A DNA stretch of 46,132 nucleotides, taken from the NCBI GenBank assembly GCA_029238255.1, contig JAQWGK010000070.1:1-46132 (forward strand). The letters run 5' to 3'. The stretch's first letter is position 1, and every line of letters begins with the position of its first letter. Source of the stretch: Porticoccaceae bacterium. Lineage in GTDB: Bacteria; Pseudomonadota; Gammaproteobacteria; Pseudomonadales; Porticoccaceae. This document shows positions 7,075 through 17,255 of the stretch, piece by piece. The notes beneath the pieces were generated by a model, which worked only from the letters and a program-made list of their open reading frames with translations, ran no database searches and was not told the DNA's origin. The position numbers and the translations under genes were made by a program.

Positions 7075-9600
7075 TTAGAAGTTGTAGCTGTACTTGGCAT
7101 ACCAGAAAGCACCACTGAATCCCATTGGAGCGAATTCACTAAAGGTGTTACCAGCGCCGGCAGCTGCGTCGTGCAGCTCATCACCAGCTTCGTCAAATAC
7201 GTTGTTACCGCCGATCATTACTGAAGAACTTTCGTTCAGATCGTAAGACAGTTCAACATCAACTACGTACTCGCCTGGGTATACCAGATCCTGGTTTGAA
7301 TCGTACCAGTCACCGTAGTAAGAAACTCGACCCAGTACGCGCCAGCCGTCCATCATATGGTTAGCAGATACGTTGTAACGAGTGTCTGGTGACATTTCTT
7401 CGATCGATCTTTCGCGAGCATCATCAATGTATTCGCCGCGTGAAGTGATCTCAGTGTTGGTTTTGTTATAAGCCAGGTTCCAAGCAGTCGTGCCGTTCAT
7501 ACCTTCTGTCGTAGTAGAAAGAACGATGTCGTAACCGCTAGTCTCTGTATCAAAGTCATTGGTGAAGAATCTGAACTTGGCAATATCATCTGCACCAGAA
7601 ACACCAGTATTAGCAAGAGTAGTAATTTCCTCTGCTGTTAAGGTGAAGTCTTTAGATAGAGTCAAACGATCAGTTACGTCAATGCTGAAGTAATCAACAG
7701 TGAAGTCAACTTCGCCGAAGCTTCCGTAGAAACCAAGAGTGAAGTTTTCTGACTCTTCAGGCTGAAGTGCAGTAGCACCTTTAAACGCCGCAACAGGGTT
7801 AGTTGCTGGAATCACGCCTTTGTTTACCAGAACACCATTATCGATCAGTGTTGAGATATTTGAAGCGTTGATCTGACCTGAAGTCGGTGCTTTAAAGCCC
7901 GTGCTTACAGTGGCGCGAACACCAAGGTTCTCGTCGAGGCTGTAGTTGGCGCCCAACTTGTAGTTAGTGGTGTTACCGAAGCCATCGAAGTCTTCGAAAC
8001 GAACCGCACCAGCTAACAACAGGTCATCACTCATATCCCATTCAGCGTCAAGATAAACGGCGCTGTTTGAGCGGTCGAATGAGCCAGAGATATCTGGAGA
8101 GAATCCCGGGAAACCATTGGTTGATGTGCTGAAGCCCTGAACACCGAGGCCGCCATCAATATAGGATTCAGTTTGACCGGCACCAATAGTGAACTCTTCA
8201 GTACGATGCTCAGCACCAAATGCCAGATTTACTGTTTCGCTAACCGCGTAAGTAAAGTCAGCATTAAAGTTCACATCAGTCTGACGGTACAGGCCTGGAT
8301 CAAAGTTGCGTGGAGTATCTGCACCCAAGCTGGCGTTAACAGTGTTGTTAATAAAGAAGTCGCCTTCGTTTTCGCCCTGATAAGCACTTACATCCCAAGT
8401 CATACCATTTTCCAGTTCACCTTTTAAGCCAAGTAGGAAGGCTGTATCAGTGACGGTGCCACCGAAGCGAGGTGTAAAGCCACCGGGAATAGTTTCGTTG
8501 AAGTTAAAGCAGTTATCGTCAGCCTTAAGGCCGGCGATTGCCGCTGTCAGTGCTGCGCTTGTTGGGTCGTCTGAGGGAACTTCGTACTGGCTACAGTCTG
8601 CGCCATTTGATGCGCCTACTAATAGCTGGTTAAAGTCATCATCTTCATCATCGGGCGTTCCATTATCGTTAGTACTGGCATAAACACCGCCGCGATTTGT
8701 AGGGTTACGGAAGTAGAAGCCACCATCAACATCTTTAGTTGTGTAGTTGGCGTAACCATAGAGCTCAACATCGTCATTGATCTGGTTGCCGAAGTTAACG
8801 AATAATTTAATATCGTCGTCAATAATCGGACGACCCCACTTCTGGGCGGGATCTTCTACAGGGAAGCCTGCAGCGATCAAACCAGCAGCGTCATTTCGTT
8901 GAGTTGAACGAATAGTTTCATCAGATGAACCAACTTCTAATGTAACGTTGGCAAAGCCGTTAGCGCCAAGCTCCATACCCATATTACCGGCGAAATAAGC
9001 CATCTGGCCATCACCTGCAGAGTATTCGCCGACACGTACTTCAGCAGTACCGCCTTCGCTTGCATCTTTAAGCTTGAAGTTGATTACACCAGCGAGGGCA
9101 TCAGAACCATACTGTGCTGCTGCACCGTCACGCAAAACCTCAACACTCTTAAGTGCCATACCTGGAATAGTAGAAACGTCAGCACCGTGAGCACCGTCTG
9201 AGATACCACCAGCTGACCAGATAATTACGTTTGATCTGTGGCGACGCTTGTTGTTTACAAGAATCAGAGAGTGATCAGGAGCCATGCCGCGAAGCTGGAA
9301 CGGACGTACCAGAGTTGCTGCATCACTAATTGGCTGATCATTAACAGAGAACGAAGGTACTGAGTTACGCAGTAAATTAGCAACGTCCATATCACCCTGG
9401 TTAGTCATTTCAGCGCTAGTGATAACGTCAACCGCTGCTACTGTATCTGTGGTTGAACGTGCTTTGGCGCGAGTACCGGTAGTAACAACTTCTTCTACCA
9501 TGCCTTCATCAGCGGCGATAGCCATTGTAGGAAGCATAGTGCTTCCAGCAATAACAGCTGCTGCAATCGTATTTAATTTCCATAAGGTTTTAGTGTTCAT
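7075..9600 (-). CDS. TonB-dependent outer-membrane receptor
   Basis: An 841-residue outer-membrane transporter powered by TonB-ExbBD. It has a signal peptide (residues 1 to about 29, ending MAIAA) and a TonB-box-like EEVVTTGTRAK segment. A plug domain of about residues 45-170 contains DVITSAEMTNQGDMDVANLLRN-like sequence, QLRGMAPDHSLILVNNKRRH and VEVLRDGAAAQYGSDALAGVINF. The long 22-strand barrel ends in the aromatic C-terminus YSYNF. Many D/E-rich loops (such as DDEDDDF) suggest surface loops that bind cations or sugars, but the ligand cannot be named. No transcription regulator or periplasmic partner lies beside it. The start ATG at 9600 follows GGGGGAG at about 7 bases. That ribosome site lies inside a small ATCTC-GGGG-GAGAT hairpin. 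Confidence 0.92.
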   Translation of the reverse strand: MNTKTLWKLNTIAAAVIAGSTMLPTMAIAADEGMVEEVVTTGTRAKARSTTDTVAAVDVITSAEMTNQGDMDVANLLRNSVPSFSVNDQPISDAATLVRPFQLRGMAPDHSLILVNNKRRHRSNVIIWSAGGISDGAHGADVSTIPGMALKSVEVLRDGAAAQYGSDALAGVINFKLKDASEGGTAEVRVGEYSAGDGQMAYFAGNMGMELGANGFANVTLEVGSSDETIRSTQRNDAAGLIAAGFPVEDPAQKWGRPIIDDDIKLFVNFGNQINDDVELYGYANYTTKDVDGGFYFRNPTNRGGVYASTNDNGTPDDEDDDFNQLLVGASNGADCSQYEVPSDDPTSAALTAAIAGLKADDNCFNFNETIPGGFTPRFGGTVTDTAFLLGLKGELENGMTWDVSAYQGENEGDFFINNTVNASLGADTPRNFDPGLYRQTDVNFNADFTYAVSETVNLAFGAEHRTEEFTIGAGQTESYIDGGLGVQGFSTSTNGFPGFSPDISGSFDRSNSAVYLDAEWDMSDDLLLAGAVRFEDFDGFGNTTNYKLGANYSLDENLGVRATVSTGFKAPTSGQINASNISTLIDNGVLVNKGVIPATNPVAAFKGATALQPEESENFTLGFYGSFGEVDFTVDYFSIDVTDRLTLSKDFTLTAEEITTLANTGVSGADDIAKFRFFTNDFDTETSGYDIVLSTTTEGMNGTTAWNLAYNKTNTEITSRGEYIDDARERSIEEMSPDTRYNVSANHMMDGWRVLGRVSYYGDWYDSNQDLVYPGEYVVDVELSYDLNESSSVMIGGNNVFDEAGDELHDAAAGAGNTFSEFAPMGFSGAFWYAKYSYNF

Positions 9601-9625
9601 AGATCTCCCCCGAGATAGTGTTCAT
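9590..9625 (-). promoter_or_regulatory. Upstream mini-ORF and 12-bp direct repeat at receptor start
   Basis: The 12-bp sequence AGTGTTCATAGA (plus strand) occurs at 9592-9603, covering the receptor start codon, and again at 9617-9628. On the minus strand the upstream copy supplies another ATG (9625) that opens an 11-codon ORF (MNTISGEIYEH). Its TAA stop (9592-9590) overlaps the first codons of the receptor gene in another frame. The ribosome site of the receptor lies inside the mini-ORF. This could modulate translation or be only a local duplication. Confidence 0.35.
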
Positions 9626-9755
9626 AGAAGGAACGATGCTTTAATTTTTAAGTTTTATAAATGCATCGCTGGTGAGCCATAGTTGGCGCACCTACAGTTA
9701 AACGAATGGGAGTCTTATTCCCTCAGTTAATTAGCAATAAAAAAATGAATATTTT

Positions 9756-10769
9756 TTATGCGGGGGCGATGGTAGTTTTGGAGGGTTTGTTGGGGATTTC
9801 ACGAACCAGTTTTGGCACCAGAAAGCCGGGCAGAATAGCCTGTAGATCGGCGTAGATTTTCCTGGCCCGCTGTTCATCAATATCGAAGTGGCTGGCACCG
9901 GCCACCGGGTCAAACAGATGCAGGTAATAGGGCATTACATCGCAGTCAAAAAGCTTTTCACTAAGCTCGGCCAGACAGTCTGCACTGTCGTTGATGCCGC
10001 GCAGTAATACGCTCTGATTTAAGACTTTAATACCGCTGTCCTGCAGTCGTCTAATGCTCTCAATAACTTCATGGTCTATTTCATTGGCATGGTTAATATG
10101 CAGCACTACTATGGGTTTCAGCCTTGTTGCAGTGGCCCAAGCGAGAAAGGCCGGGTCGATCCGTGAGGGAATAACCACTGGCAGGCGAGTGTGAATACGC
10201 AGCCGTTTAATATGCTTAATAGCGGCGATCTTTTCGGTTAGCCAGCCGAGAAAATGGTCGTTGGCCGCCAGCGGATCGCCACCGCTATAAATAACTTCGT
10301 TAATCTGTTTGTCGCTGCGTATATAGTCTAAAGCGCTCTGCCACTGGTCTTTGCTCTGACGATTTTCCTGATAGGGGAAGTGGCGACGAAAGCAGTAGCG
10401 ACAGTTGATAGCGCAGGCGGGGCTGACCACTAAAAGAAGTCGGTTGGCATATTTATGTACAATGCCCGCAATTGGATTGTGGGTTGCTTCATCGAGAGGA
10501 TCTTTGCTGTAACCCTCGACCTCGGATAGCTCTGCTTTAACGGGCAGTACCTGTAAGAGCAGGGGATCGCTGGGATTATTGGCCTGCATTCGACTAATAA
10601 ATGGCCGCGGCACTCGCAATGCAAACTCTGATACTGCCTGCTGACTGGTACTGAGTTGCGCTGCATTAAGATTTAAACTGCCGAGTAATTCATCAATAGT
10701 GGTTACCGATTGGCTAAGTTCCAGCTTCCAGTCGGGAGTAATACTGATGGGTTGTGGTGAATTTGGCAT
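9756..10769 (-). CDS. epmB: EF-P beta-lysylation protein EpmB (lysine 2,3-aminomutase family)
   Basis: A 337-residue radical SAM enzyme that converts (S)-alpha-lysine to (R)-beta-lysine for attachment to a lysine of elongation factor P by EpmA. This modification helps ribosomes pass polyproline stretches. The radical SAM cluster motif C119-x3-C123-x2-C126 (CAINCRYCF) is intact. YSGGDPLAA is the SAM-binding GGDPL motif, and HTRLPVVIPSRI and LNQSVLLRGIND are typical of the family. Its length of about 340 and the short C-terminus separate it from the larger catabolic KamA. epmA and efp are not in the window, although efp is a frequent neighbour elsewhere. It is divergent from tadA across about 130 bases. 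Confidence 0.9.
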   Translation of the reverse strand: MPNSPQPISITPDWKLELSQSVTTIDELLGSLNLNAAQLSTSQQAVSEFALRVPRPFISRMQANNPSDPLLLQVLPVKAELSEVEGYSKDPLDEATHNPIAGIVHKYANRLLLVVSPACAINCRYCFRRHFPYQENRQSKDQWQSALDYIRSDKQINEVIYSGGDPLAANDHFLGWLTEKIAAIKHIKRLRIHTRLPVVIPSRIDPAFLAWATATRLKPIVVLHINHANEIDHEVIESIRRLQDSGIKVLNQSVLLRGINDSADCLAELSEKLFDCDVMPYYLHLFDPVAGASHFDIDEQRARKIYADLQAILPGFLVPKLVREIPNKPSKTTIAPA

Positions 10770-10901
10770 GGGGCAGTTTTTACAAGCTTTGTGGCTGATT
10801 GATTGGCACGGAGTTTACGCTATTCCCGATTGGGGTGGATAGTTTGTTGTTTAAAATATGGCCTGCTTATAATTGAGCGGGTCGAGAGTACAGGTGATCA
10901 T

Positions 10902-11360
10902 GTGAGTGCTGATATTGAATTTATGCGCCGAGCCATTTCCCTCGCTGAGCAGGCTGCCAGCGTTGGTGAGGTGCCGGTGGGCGCGTTGGTGGTTAAGGAC
11001 GGTCAGGTGATTGGTGAGGGCTTTAATCAGCCGATTACCAGCTGTGACCCAACTGGCCATGCGGAAATTATTGCCCTGCGCAATGCCTCCGCCGCTCTGC
11101 AAAACTACCGCCTTAGCGGCTGTGATCTCTATGTGACTATCGAGCCCTGCACCATGTGTGTTGGCGCTATGATCCATGCGCGAATCAATCGCATTGTGTT
11201 TGGTGCGCCGGAGCCGCGAGCGGGCGCTCTTGAGAGTCAGTTGCGACTGATGGATGAAAATCACTACAACCATTCTATTGCATGGCAGGGGGGTGTTTTA
11301 GCGGAGGAGTGCGGCGAGATTATCAGTGGTTTCTTTCGCCGTAAGCGAGCTAAAAGTTAG
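10902..11360 (+). CDS. tadA: tRNA adenosine(34) deaminase TadA
   Basis: A 152-residue zinc deaminase that converts A34 to inosine in the tRNA-Arg(ACG) anticodon, which is normally essential. Numbering from the GTG at 10902, HAE (53-55) gives the zinc His and the proton-shuttling Glu, and PCTMC (82-86) gives the two zinc Cys. GALESQLRLMD and NHYNH are the family's C-terminal substrate elements. The frame is open further upstream (to an ATG at 10803), but the extra 33 residues do not resemble TadA. GTG 10902 has AGGTGA just before it and gives the expected length. An ATG seven codons further in is a second option. Confidence 0.92.
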   Translation: MSADIEFMRRAISLAEQAASVGEVPVGALVVKDGQVIGEGFNQPITSCDPTGHAEIIALRNASAALQNYRLSGCDLYVTIEPCTMCVGAMIHARINRIVFGAPEPRAGALESQLRLMDENHYNHSIAWQGGVLAEECGEIISGFFRRKRAKS

Positions 11361-11388
11361 CGCTTACTGTCAATAAAAGTATTATTAT

Positions 11389-12852
11389 CTATAGAGATGA
11401 TGGCCCAGAGCCTTCCCAGTCACTATTTTTTGATGCCTCGCTGGCGCTGTCTGTGCTGTTCTCGTTTTCACGCTGAATAGAGAGTGAGTTGAGTTGCAGA
11501 TAACGTGTGTAGTACTGAATATTATCAACATAGGTGACTGGCTCGCTGCCGCGGGCAAAACCGTATTTTAATGTTGAGTAATACTGTTTGTTGCTCAGCA
11601 GTGGCAGATGTTCGCGCACATCAATCCACAGGTCCGGATTTTTACCGCTGCGCTGAGTGAGTATTCGCGCATCTTCCAAATGTCCCAGTCCGACATTGTA
11701 AGCGGCCAGACTCATCAGGGTGCGATCCGGCTCAACAATTCGCTTGGGCAGTCGCCCCTTGAGCTTGGCCAGATAGGCAGCTCCTCCCTGCAAGCTCTGC
11801 AGCGGGTCGAGACGGTTCTTTATTTTCATTTCTCGGGCGGTGCTTAGAGTTAGCATCATCAGCCCGCGCACGCCGGTTGGGGAGCGCGCTTTGGGGTTCC
11901 AGTGAGACTCCTGATAGGCAACGGCCGCTAGCAGATGCCAGTCAAAACCATGCTGTTCAGCTGTTTCTTGAAATAGCGCCTGATATTCAGGCAGCCGCTT
12001 GGCGACTAGCTCGCCGAGCCGCTGTGAATCGGCCACCGAGAAATCTTCGGTATGCGCCAGCAGTTCATCTTTTAGTGCATCCAGTTTGCCGCTAGCGCTG
12101 TAGTCCTGCAAAAACCGATTCGCCGCTTTCAGCAGAGTGCCATCCCCATGTTTGGGGAAAGCCCAGGCAATTGGTTGGTTATCCGAGATATCCAGAGCCC
12201 GTCGTACCTGCGGGTATATGTGTCGGCTGACCAGATAGGCCAGTGAGTCAACCACGGTGTAAGTGATCTCTCGGTCGTGAACCATACGCAGTAGTTCACT
12301 CATTTCAGCGCGATCATCTTCCTGCCAAACCAGATTGGGGTAGTCTTTGGTCCAGTAATGGAGTCGCTCGCTGTGAGAGGAACCTTTGATAACCATCAGC
12401 TTGCCATTGAGGTTATTCAGTGAGCGCGGTCTTGAGCTGCCGCGTCGGTAAACCAGATGCTGGGTAACTTCCATATAGGGGTCGGAAAACTGTATCCAGC
12501 GATCGCGATCTTTGGTGCGGGTAACATTGGCAGCGGCAAAGCTGCCCTCTGGGCCGCCCACCGACAATAGCATTGAGCGCAGAGTCGGTTTGGATTTCAT
12601 GACCAGTTCGACACCGAGGCTATCGGCAAAGGCTTTGGCGAGCAGATATTCAAACCCATTTTTGCCTCGGCCATCTTCAAAATAGGTGGTCGGGCCGTCG
12701 ATAGTCAGTACGTGAAGTTCGCCATTGGCCTGAATTTTTTCCAGATCACTGATCCGCGCGGCGCTGGTAACATAGAGCAGAAATACGCTAGCCGACAGGA
12801 TTAGAAGCCCGCGGTTACGGATCCGTCTCGCTCTGTGTGAAAGTCCTCTCAT
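11389..12852 (-). CDS. mltF: Membrane-bound lytic murein transglycosylase F
   Basis: A 487-residue periplasmic enzyme that cleaves the MurNAc-GlcNAc bond of peptidoglycan and leaves 1,6-anhydroMurNAc ends. A basic N-terminus and hydrophobic segment (about residues 14-31) form the export signal or membrane anchor. Residues about 45-265 form an ABC-type solute-binding (SBP_bac_3) regulatory domain. The C-terminal SLT domain follows, with AAVAYQESHW (catalytic Glu315), SPTGVRGLMMLT and LAAYNVGLGH as family motifs. It is convergent with tadA and divergent from purL. The tail after residue 460 is low-complexity (many Ser, Asn, Glu), which is common in this family. Confidence 0.93.
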   Translation of the reverse strand: MRGLSHRARRIRNRGLLILSASVFLLYVTSAARISDLEKIQANGELHVLTIDGPTTYFEDGRGKNGFEYLLAKAFADSLGVELVMKSKPTLRSMLLSVGGPEGSFAAANVTRTKDRDRWIQFSDPYMEVTQHLVYRRGSSRPRSLNNLNGKLMVIKGSSHSERLHYWTKDYPNLVWQEDDRAEMSELLRMVHDREITYTVVDSLAYLVSRHIYPQVRRALDISDNQPIAWAFPKHGDGTLLKAANRFLQDYSASGKLDALKDELLAHTEDFSVADSQRLGELVAKRLPEYQALFQETAEQHGFDWHLLAAVAYQESHWNPKARSPTGVRGLMMLTLSTAREMKIKNRLDPLQSLQGGAAYLAKLKGRLPKRIVEPDRTLMSLAAYNVGLGHLEDARILTQRSGKNPDLWIDVREHLPLLSNKQYYSTLKYGFARGSEPVTYVDNIQYYTRYLQLNSLSIQRENENSTDSASEASKNSDWEGSGPSSL

Positions 12853-13001
12853 AGAATTTTTAGGCCGCCAGTTACGATTTATTGTAGATAATTACTGTTA
12901 TGTTTTACCGACTAAAAATAATTGTACATGGTTTGCTAAATTCTATCTGCCAACGAGCCATTTTTCCGCTAGAATGTCGTGCTTTCTCAATCAGATGAAT
13001 T
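12853..13001. promoter_or_regulatory. Divergent mltF-purL promoter region
   Basis: This 149-base AT-rich spacer must carry promoters for both outward genes. A TAGAAT (12972-12977) about 25 bases before the purL ATG looks like a -10 box, but no good -35 sits at the right distance. No PurR-type palindrome is visible. No gene is seen here. Confidence 0.35.
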
Positions 13002-16000
13002 ATGAGCACTCCATCTATGATGATCCTCAGTGGCGCACCTTCCCTGTCCGCGTTTAGACGTAAAAAATTACTTTCCACTCTGCAAAAATCAGTGCCATCG
13101 CTGGTCTCTGTGTATGCGGAGTATGTTCACTTTGCCGAACTCACTGAGAGCCTTGGCGATAGCGCTGCAGAAACGCTCAAGGCGCTGCTTACCTATGGGC
13201 CGCGGGAAGAAAAGACATCGACCAAAGGTCAGTTGATTCTGGTTGTGCCGCGTCCCGGCACAATTTCACCCTGGTCGAGTAAGGCAACAGATATTGCTCA
13301 TAACTGCGGTTTAAACGAGGTGGTTAGAGTTGAGCGCGGAACGGCCTACTATGTTCATGCTGAAGAGTCCCTTAGCGAAAAGCAGTTAGCGACGCTGGCA
13401 GCGGATCTGCACGACCGTATGGTTGAGTCGGTGCTCGATGATTTAAATAAAGCGGATGTGCTGTTTAGTCATCAGCAGCCAGCCCCGGTAACCAGTGTGG
13501 ATACTTTAGGTGGCGGAGTTGATGCTCTTAAAACGGCCAATATCGAGCTGGGCTTGGCACTGGCCGATGATGAGATCGGCTATCTGGTCGATAGCTTTAA
13601 CGAACTAAAGCGCAATCCAACCGATGTTGAGCTGATGATGTTTGCTCAGGCCAACTCGGAGCACTGTCGACATAAGATATTTAATGCCAGCTGGACTCTG
13701 GATGGCGAAGATCAGGAGCACTCCCTGTTCGGCATGATTCGCAATACCTATAAGGTCAATGGCGAAAATGTGCTCTCCGCTTATTCGGATAATGCCGCCG
13801 TTGTGGTGGGCACCGAGGGCGGACGTTTCTTCCCCGATCCGGCGACCAAGCTCTATGGCTACAACCAAGAGCCTGTGCATCTGTTAATGAAGGTTGAGAC
13901 CCATAACCACCCAACGGCTATCTCTCCCTATTCGGGTGCTGGCACCGGTTCCGGTGGCGAGATTCGCGATGAGGGTGCGGTGGGGCGTGGTTCCAAGCCT
14001 AAAGTGGGTCTGGTGGGCTTTAGTGTTTCCAACCTAAATATCCCCAACTACCGTCAGTCATGGGAAGAGGACTACGGCAAGCCAGAGCGAATTGTTTCGG
14101 CGCTGGATATTATGCTCGAGGGCCCAATTGGTGGCGCGGCCTTTAACAATGAATTTGGTCGCCCCAATATCTGTGGTTACCTGCGTACTTTCGAAGTGGA
14201 TTTTGACGGTCAGCGTCGCGGCTATCACAAGCCGATTATGATTGCTGGTGGTTATGGAAATATCCGTGAAGACCATGTTGATAAGCCCGAGTTTGAACCC
14301 GGTGCTCAGTTGGTGGTTTTAGGTGGCCCGGCAATGTTGATCGGTCTCGGTGGTGGTGCCGCTTCGTCGATGGCGACCGGTTCCAGTTCAGCGGATTTGG
14401 ACTTTGCTTCAGTGCAGCGTCAAAACCCTGAAATTGAACGCCGCTGTCAGGAAGTGATTGATCAGTGCTGGCAGCAGGGTGATGAAAACCCGATTGCCTT
14501 TATCCACGATGTGGGTGCTGGCGGTCTCTCCAATGCGCTGCCAGAGTTGGTTAAAGATGGCGGTACTGGCGGACATTTCCAGTTGCGCAAAGTGCCCAAT
14601 GATGAGCCCGGTATGGCACCGGTTGAGATCTGGTGTAACGAAGCTCAGGAGCGCTATGTGTTGGCAGTATTGCCCCGCGACCTGACCCGTTTTCTGGAAA
14701 TCTGTCACCGCGAACGCTGCCCAGTAGCGGTGGTCGGTGAGGCAGTAGCAGATAAAAGCATTACGGTTAGCGATAGCCATTTTGATAATGATCCGGTGGA
14801 CCTGCCAATGTCTGTGCTATTTGGCAAGCCGCCAAAAATGCACCGTGTTGCCGAGACGGTGGACGTAAATACTAGCCCATTTTCTACCGCTGATTTAAAT
14901 ATTGATGATGCTGTGTTTCAGGTACTGCGCCATCCCACGGTAGCGAGCAAGAACTTCCTTATTACCATCGGTGATCGAACTGTTGGCGGTATGGTTGCCC
15001 GCGATCAGATGGTTGGTCCCTGGCAGGTTCCAGTGGCTGACTGCGCCGTAACTACTGTTACCTATGACAGCACTGCGGGTGAAGCCATGGCTATGGGTGA
15101 GCGCACGCCGCTGGCGCTGATTAATGCTCCCGCTTCCGGACGTATGGCCATTGGTGAGTCAATTACCAATATCGCCGCCGCGCGAATTGGCGATATTAAA
15201 GATATTAAATTGTCCGCTAACTGGATGAGCCCTGCGGGCCATCCGGGCGAAGATGAGAAACTCTACCGCACCGTTGAGGCGGTGGGTATGGAGCTCTGTC
15301 CGGCGCTGGGAATCACTATTCCGGTGGGCAAGGACTCGATGTCGATGCGCACCACCTGGAATGACCGTGGTGAAGATAAGGCGGTGACTTCGCCTATGTC
15401 ATTAATTATTACTGCGTTCTCGCCAGTGCTGGATGTGCGCAAAACTCTGACCCCACAGCTGCGCACCGACTGCGGTGAGACTCAGCTATTGCTGTTGGAT
15501 TTGGGTGCCGGTGCCAACCGAATGGGTGGCTCGATTCTGGCTCAGGTCAACAATGAAATGGGCGATACAGCGCCGGATCTGGAAAACCCTGCACTGCTTA
15601 AAGGTTTCTTTGAGGTAATGCAGGCTTCGATCGAACAGGACGATATTCTCGCTTACCACGACCGCTCTGATGGCGGCCTGTTGGCGACGCTGGCGGAGAT
15701 GTCTTTTGCCGGTCATGTGGGTGTCTCTGTGGATATTCAGACCCTTGGTGATGACCCGATTGCCGCGTTGTTTAATGAGGAGTTGGGTGCAGTGATTCAG
15801 GTAACTGCGGATCGCGCCAATAGTATTGCTGAACGGTTTAGCGATGCGGGGGTGGATGTGCACCTGCTCGGCGGCTTAAATGATCGTCAGGAACTGGAAA
15901 TTGTTAAAAAGAAAAAGTCACTGTTCGCCCGTTCACGAATAGATTTGCAGCGCACCTGGGGTGAGACGTCTTACCGTATGGCCGCACTGCGTGATAATGC

Positions 16001-16889
16001 TGACTGTGCCTGGGAGGAGTTTAATACTCTGCGCACAGAGGATCCGGGTCTCTCGGCTAAGCTGACTTACAACCCAGAACAAGATATTGCTGCGCCCTAT
16101 ATCAATAGTGGCGTGCGTCCTGCGGTGGCGATTCTCCGCGAGCAGGGTGTTAACAGTCATCTGGAGATGGCTGCGGCCTTTAATCGCGCTGGCTTTGATT
16201 CGGTGGATGTTCATATGAGCGATCTGCTGGCCGGTCGCCGCACTCTGGCTGATTTCTCTGGTGTGATTGCCTGTGGTGGTTTCTCATACGGTGACGTGTT
16301 GGGCGCCGGTGAGGGTTGGGCTAAAACTGTGCTGTTTAATGAGCAGATTCGCGATCAGTTCCAGACTTTCTTCCACCGCTCGGACAGCTTTAGTCTGGGT
16401 GTTTGCAACGGCTGTCAGATGTTGAGTAATCTGAAAACATTGATTCCCGGTGCTGAGCTTTGGCCGCGCTTTGTGCGCAATCTTTCCGAGCAGTTTGAGG
16501 CGCGTTTCTCACTGGTTCGAGTGGAGGAGTCACCGTCTATTTTCTTGCAGGGCATGGCGGGCTCGCATATGCCGATTGCGATTTCTCACGGTGAGGGTCG
16601 CGCGGAGTTTTCATCCCAGAAGGCGATGGATAGATTGCTTGAGAGTAATCAAATTGCCATGCGCTTTTTGAATAATCATGGTGCGGTTGCCGGGACTTAT
16701 CCGGCTAACCCCAATGGTTCGCCGGATGGTATTACGGGTGTTTCCAGTGCCGATGGTCGTGCTACATTGATGATGCCGCACCCGGAGCGGGTTTACCGTA
16801 CGGTGCAGAATTCCTGGCATCCGGATGATTGGGGCGAAGACGGTGCCTGGATGCGTATATTTAGAAATGCGCGTAAGTTTGTTGACTAA
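13002..16889 (+). CDS. purL: Phosphoribosylformylglycinamidine synthase PurL
   Basis: The 1295-residue large single-chain form of FGAM synthase, the fourth step of purine synthesis (FGAR + Gln + ATP to FGAM). The length matches the gammaproteobacterial fused enzyme. In order it has an N-terminal PurS-like domain (about 1-150), a linker with the [12 protein letters not shown] motif, and two AIRS-like halves. The first half carries [28 protein letters not shown] and [11 protein letters not shown]; the second carries [16 protein letters not shown]. At the C-terminus is a class I glutamine amidotransferase domain, with [15 protein letters not shown], the nucleophile Cys in GVCNGCQM, and MMPHPER with the catalytic His. 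No defects are seen. It is followed closely by a DUF5062 gene. Confidence 0.97.
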   Translation: MSTPSMMILSGAPSLSAFRRKKLLSTLQKSVPSLVSVYAEYVHFAELTESLGDSAAETLKALLTYGPREEKTSTKGQLILVVPRPGTISPWSSKATDIAHNCGLNEVVRVERGTAYYVHAEESLSEKQLATLAADLHDRMVESVLDDLNKADVLFSHQQPAPVTSVDTLGGGVDALKTANIELGLALADDEIGYLVDSFNELKRNPTDVELMMFAQANSEHCRHKIFNASWTLDGEDQEHSLFGMIRNTYKVNGENVLSAYSDNAAVVVGTEGGRFFPDPATKLYGYNQEPVHLLMKVETHNHPTAISPYSGAGTGSGGEIRDEGAVGRGSKPKVGLVGFSVSNLNIPNYRQSWEEDYGKPERIVSALDIMLEGPIGGAAFNNEFGRPNICGYLRTFEVDFDGQRRGYHKPIMIAGGYGNIREDHVDKPEFEPGAQLVVLGGPAMLIGLGGGAASSMATGSSSADLDFASVQRQNPEIERRCQEVIDQCWQQGDENPIAFIHDVGAGGLSNALPELVKDGGTGGHFQLRKVPNDEPGMAPVEIWCNEAQERYVLAVLPRDLTRFLEICHRERCPVAVVGEAVADKSITVSDSHFDNDPVDLPMSVLFGKPPKMHRVAETVDVNTSPFSTADLNIDDAVFQVLRHPTVASKNFLITIGDRTVGGMVARDQMVGPWQVPVADCAVTTVTYDSTAGEAMAMGERTPLALINAPASGRMAIGESITNIAAARIGDIKDIKLSANWMSPAGHPGEDEKLYRTVEAVGMELCPALGITIPVGKDSMSMRTTWNDRGEDKAVTSPMSLIITAFSPVLDVRKTLTPQLRTDCGETQLLLLDLGAGANRMGGSILAQVNNEMGDTAPDLENPALLKGFFEVMQASIEQDDILAYHDRSDGGLLATLAEMSFAGHVGVSVDIQTLGDDPIAALFNEELGAVIQVTADRANSIAERFSDAGVDVHLLGGLNDRQELEIVKKKKSLFARSRIDLQRTWGETSYRMAALRDNADCAWEEFNTLRTEDPGLSAKLTYNPEQDIAAPYINSGVRPAVAILREQGVNSHLEMAAAFNRAGFDSVDVHMSDLLAGRRTLADFSGVIACGGFSYGDVLGAGEGWAKTVLFNEQIRDQFQTFFHRSDSFSLGVCNGCQMLSNLKTLIPGAELWPRFVRNLSEQFEARFSLVRVEESPSIFLQGMAGSHMPIAISHGEGRAEFSSQKAMDRLLESNQIAMRFLNNHGAVAGTYPANPNGSPDGITGVSSADGRATLMMPHPERVYRTVQNSWHPDDWGEDGAWMRIFRNARKFVD

Positions 16890-16914
16890 CTGATAACAAT
16901 TGAGGAGCGGGTCT

Positions 16915-17184
16915 ATGTCAAAGTTACCTAATGAGGTGGAGTTGGTTAAGAAGGCACTTCAAATCGGCGCTGTTTATGCTCAGAAGCGTGCCTATGGTGT
17001 GATTGAGGAACAGGATTCGGTTAAGTTGAAGGTTGAGTTTATCTATAAGGTATTGGTGGAGGATAAGCTGATTCAGCCTTTGGCGAAGAAGGATATCAGT
17101 GACCCTAATATGCGTCATAAATTGGCGCTGTGGATCTCTCGTCAGCTTCCGGCAGGTCATTCTTTGCTGTCTGAAGCTAAGTAA
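16915..17184 (+). CDS. DUF5062 family protein
   Basis: An 89-residue soluble, mostly helical protein that I recognise by the combination of LVKKALQIGAVYAQKRAYG, KLKVEFIYKVLVEDKLIQPLAK and MRHKLALWISRQLP. This is the pattern of DUF5062 proteins found in Vibrio and other gammaproteobacteria. The function is unknown and no catalytic motif is visible. ATG 16915 is preferred over an in-frame TTG at 16900 because GAGGAG (16902-16907) then sits at correct spacing. It lies 25 bases after purL and ends at a terminator, so it is probably co-transcribed with purL. Confidence 0.8.
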   Translation: MSKLPNEVELVKKALQIGAVYAQKRAYGVIEEQDSVKLKVEFIYKVLVEDKLIQPLAKKDISDPNMRHKLALWISRQLPAGHSLLSEAK

Positions 17185-17198
17185 TCACTTCTTATGTT

Positions 17199-17229
17199 AA
17201 GCCCGCCAAGTCTGGTGGGCTTATTTATT
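17199..17229 (+). terminator. Rho-independent terminator after DUF5062 gene
   Basis: AAGCCCGCC (17199-17207) pairs with GGTGGGCTT (17214-17222), a 9-bp stem with one G-U pair and a 6-base loop, followed by ATTTATT. It is in the right place to end the purL-DUF5062 transcript. Confidence 0.75.
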
Positions 17230-17255
17230 CCATCTTTTTATTCCGACTCCCCACC

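Noticed and set aside
10803-10901. N-terminal extension of TadA by 33 residues
   Set aside because: The extension does not resemble the family and would include part of the divergent promoter region. GTG 10902 has a ribosome site and gives the normal length.
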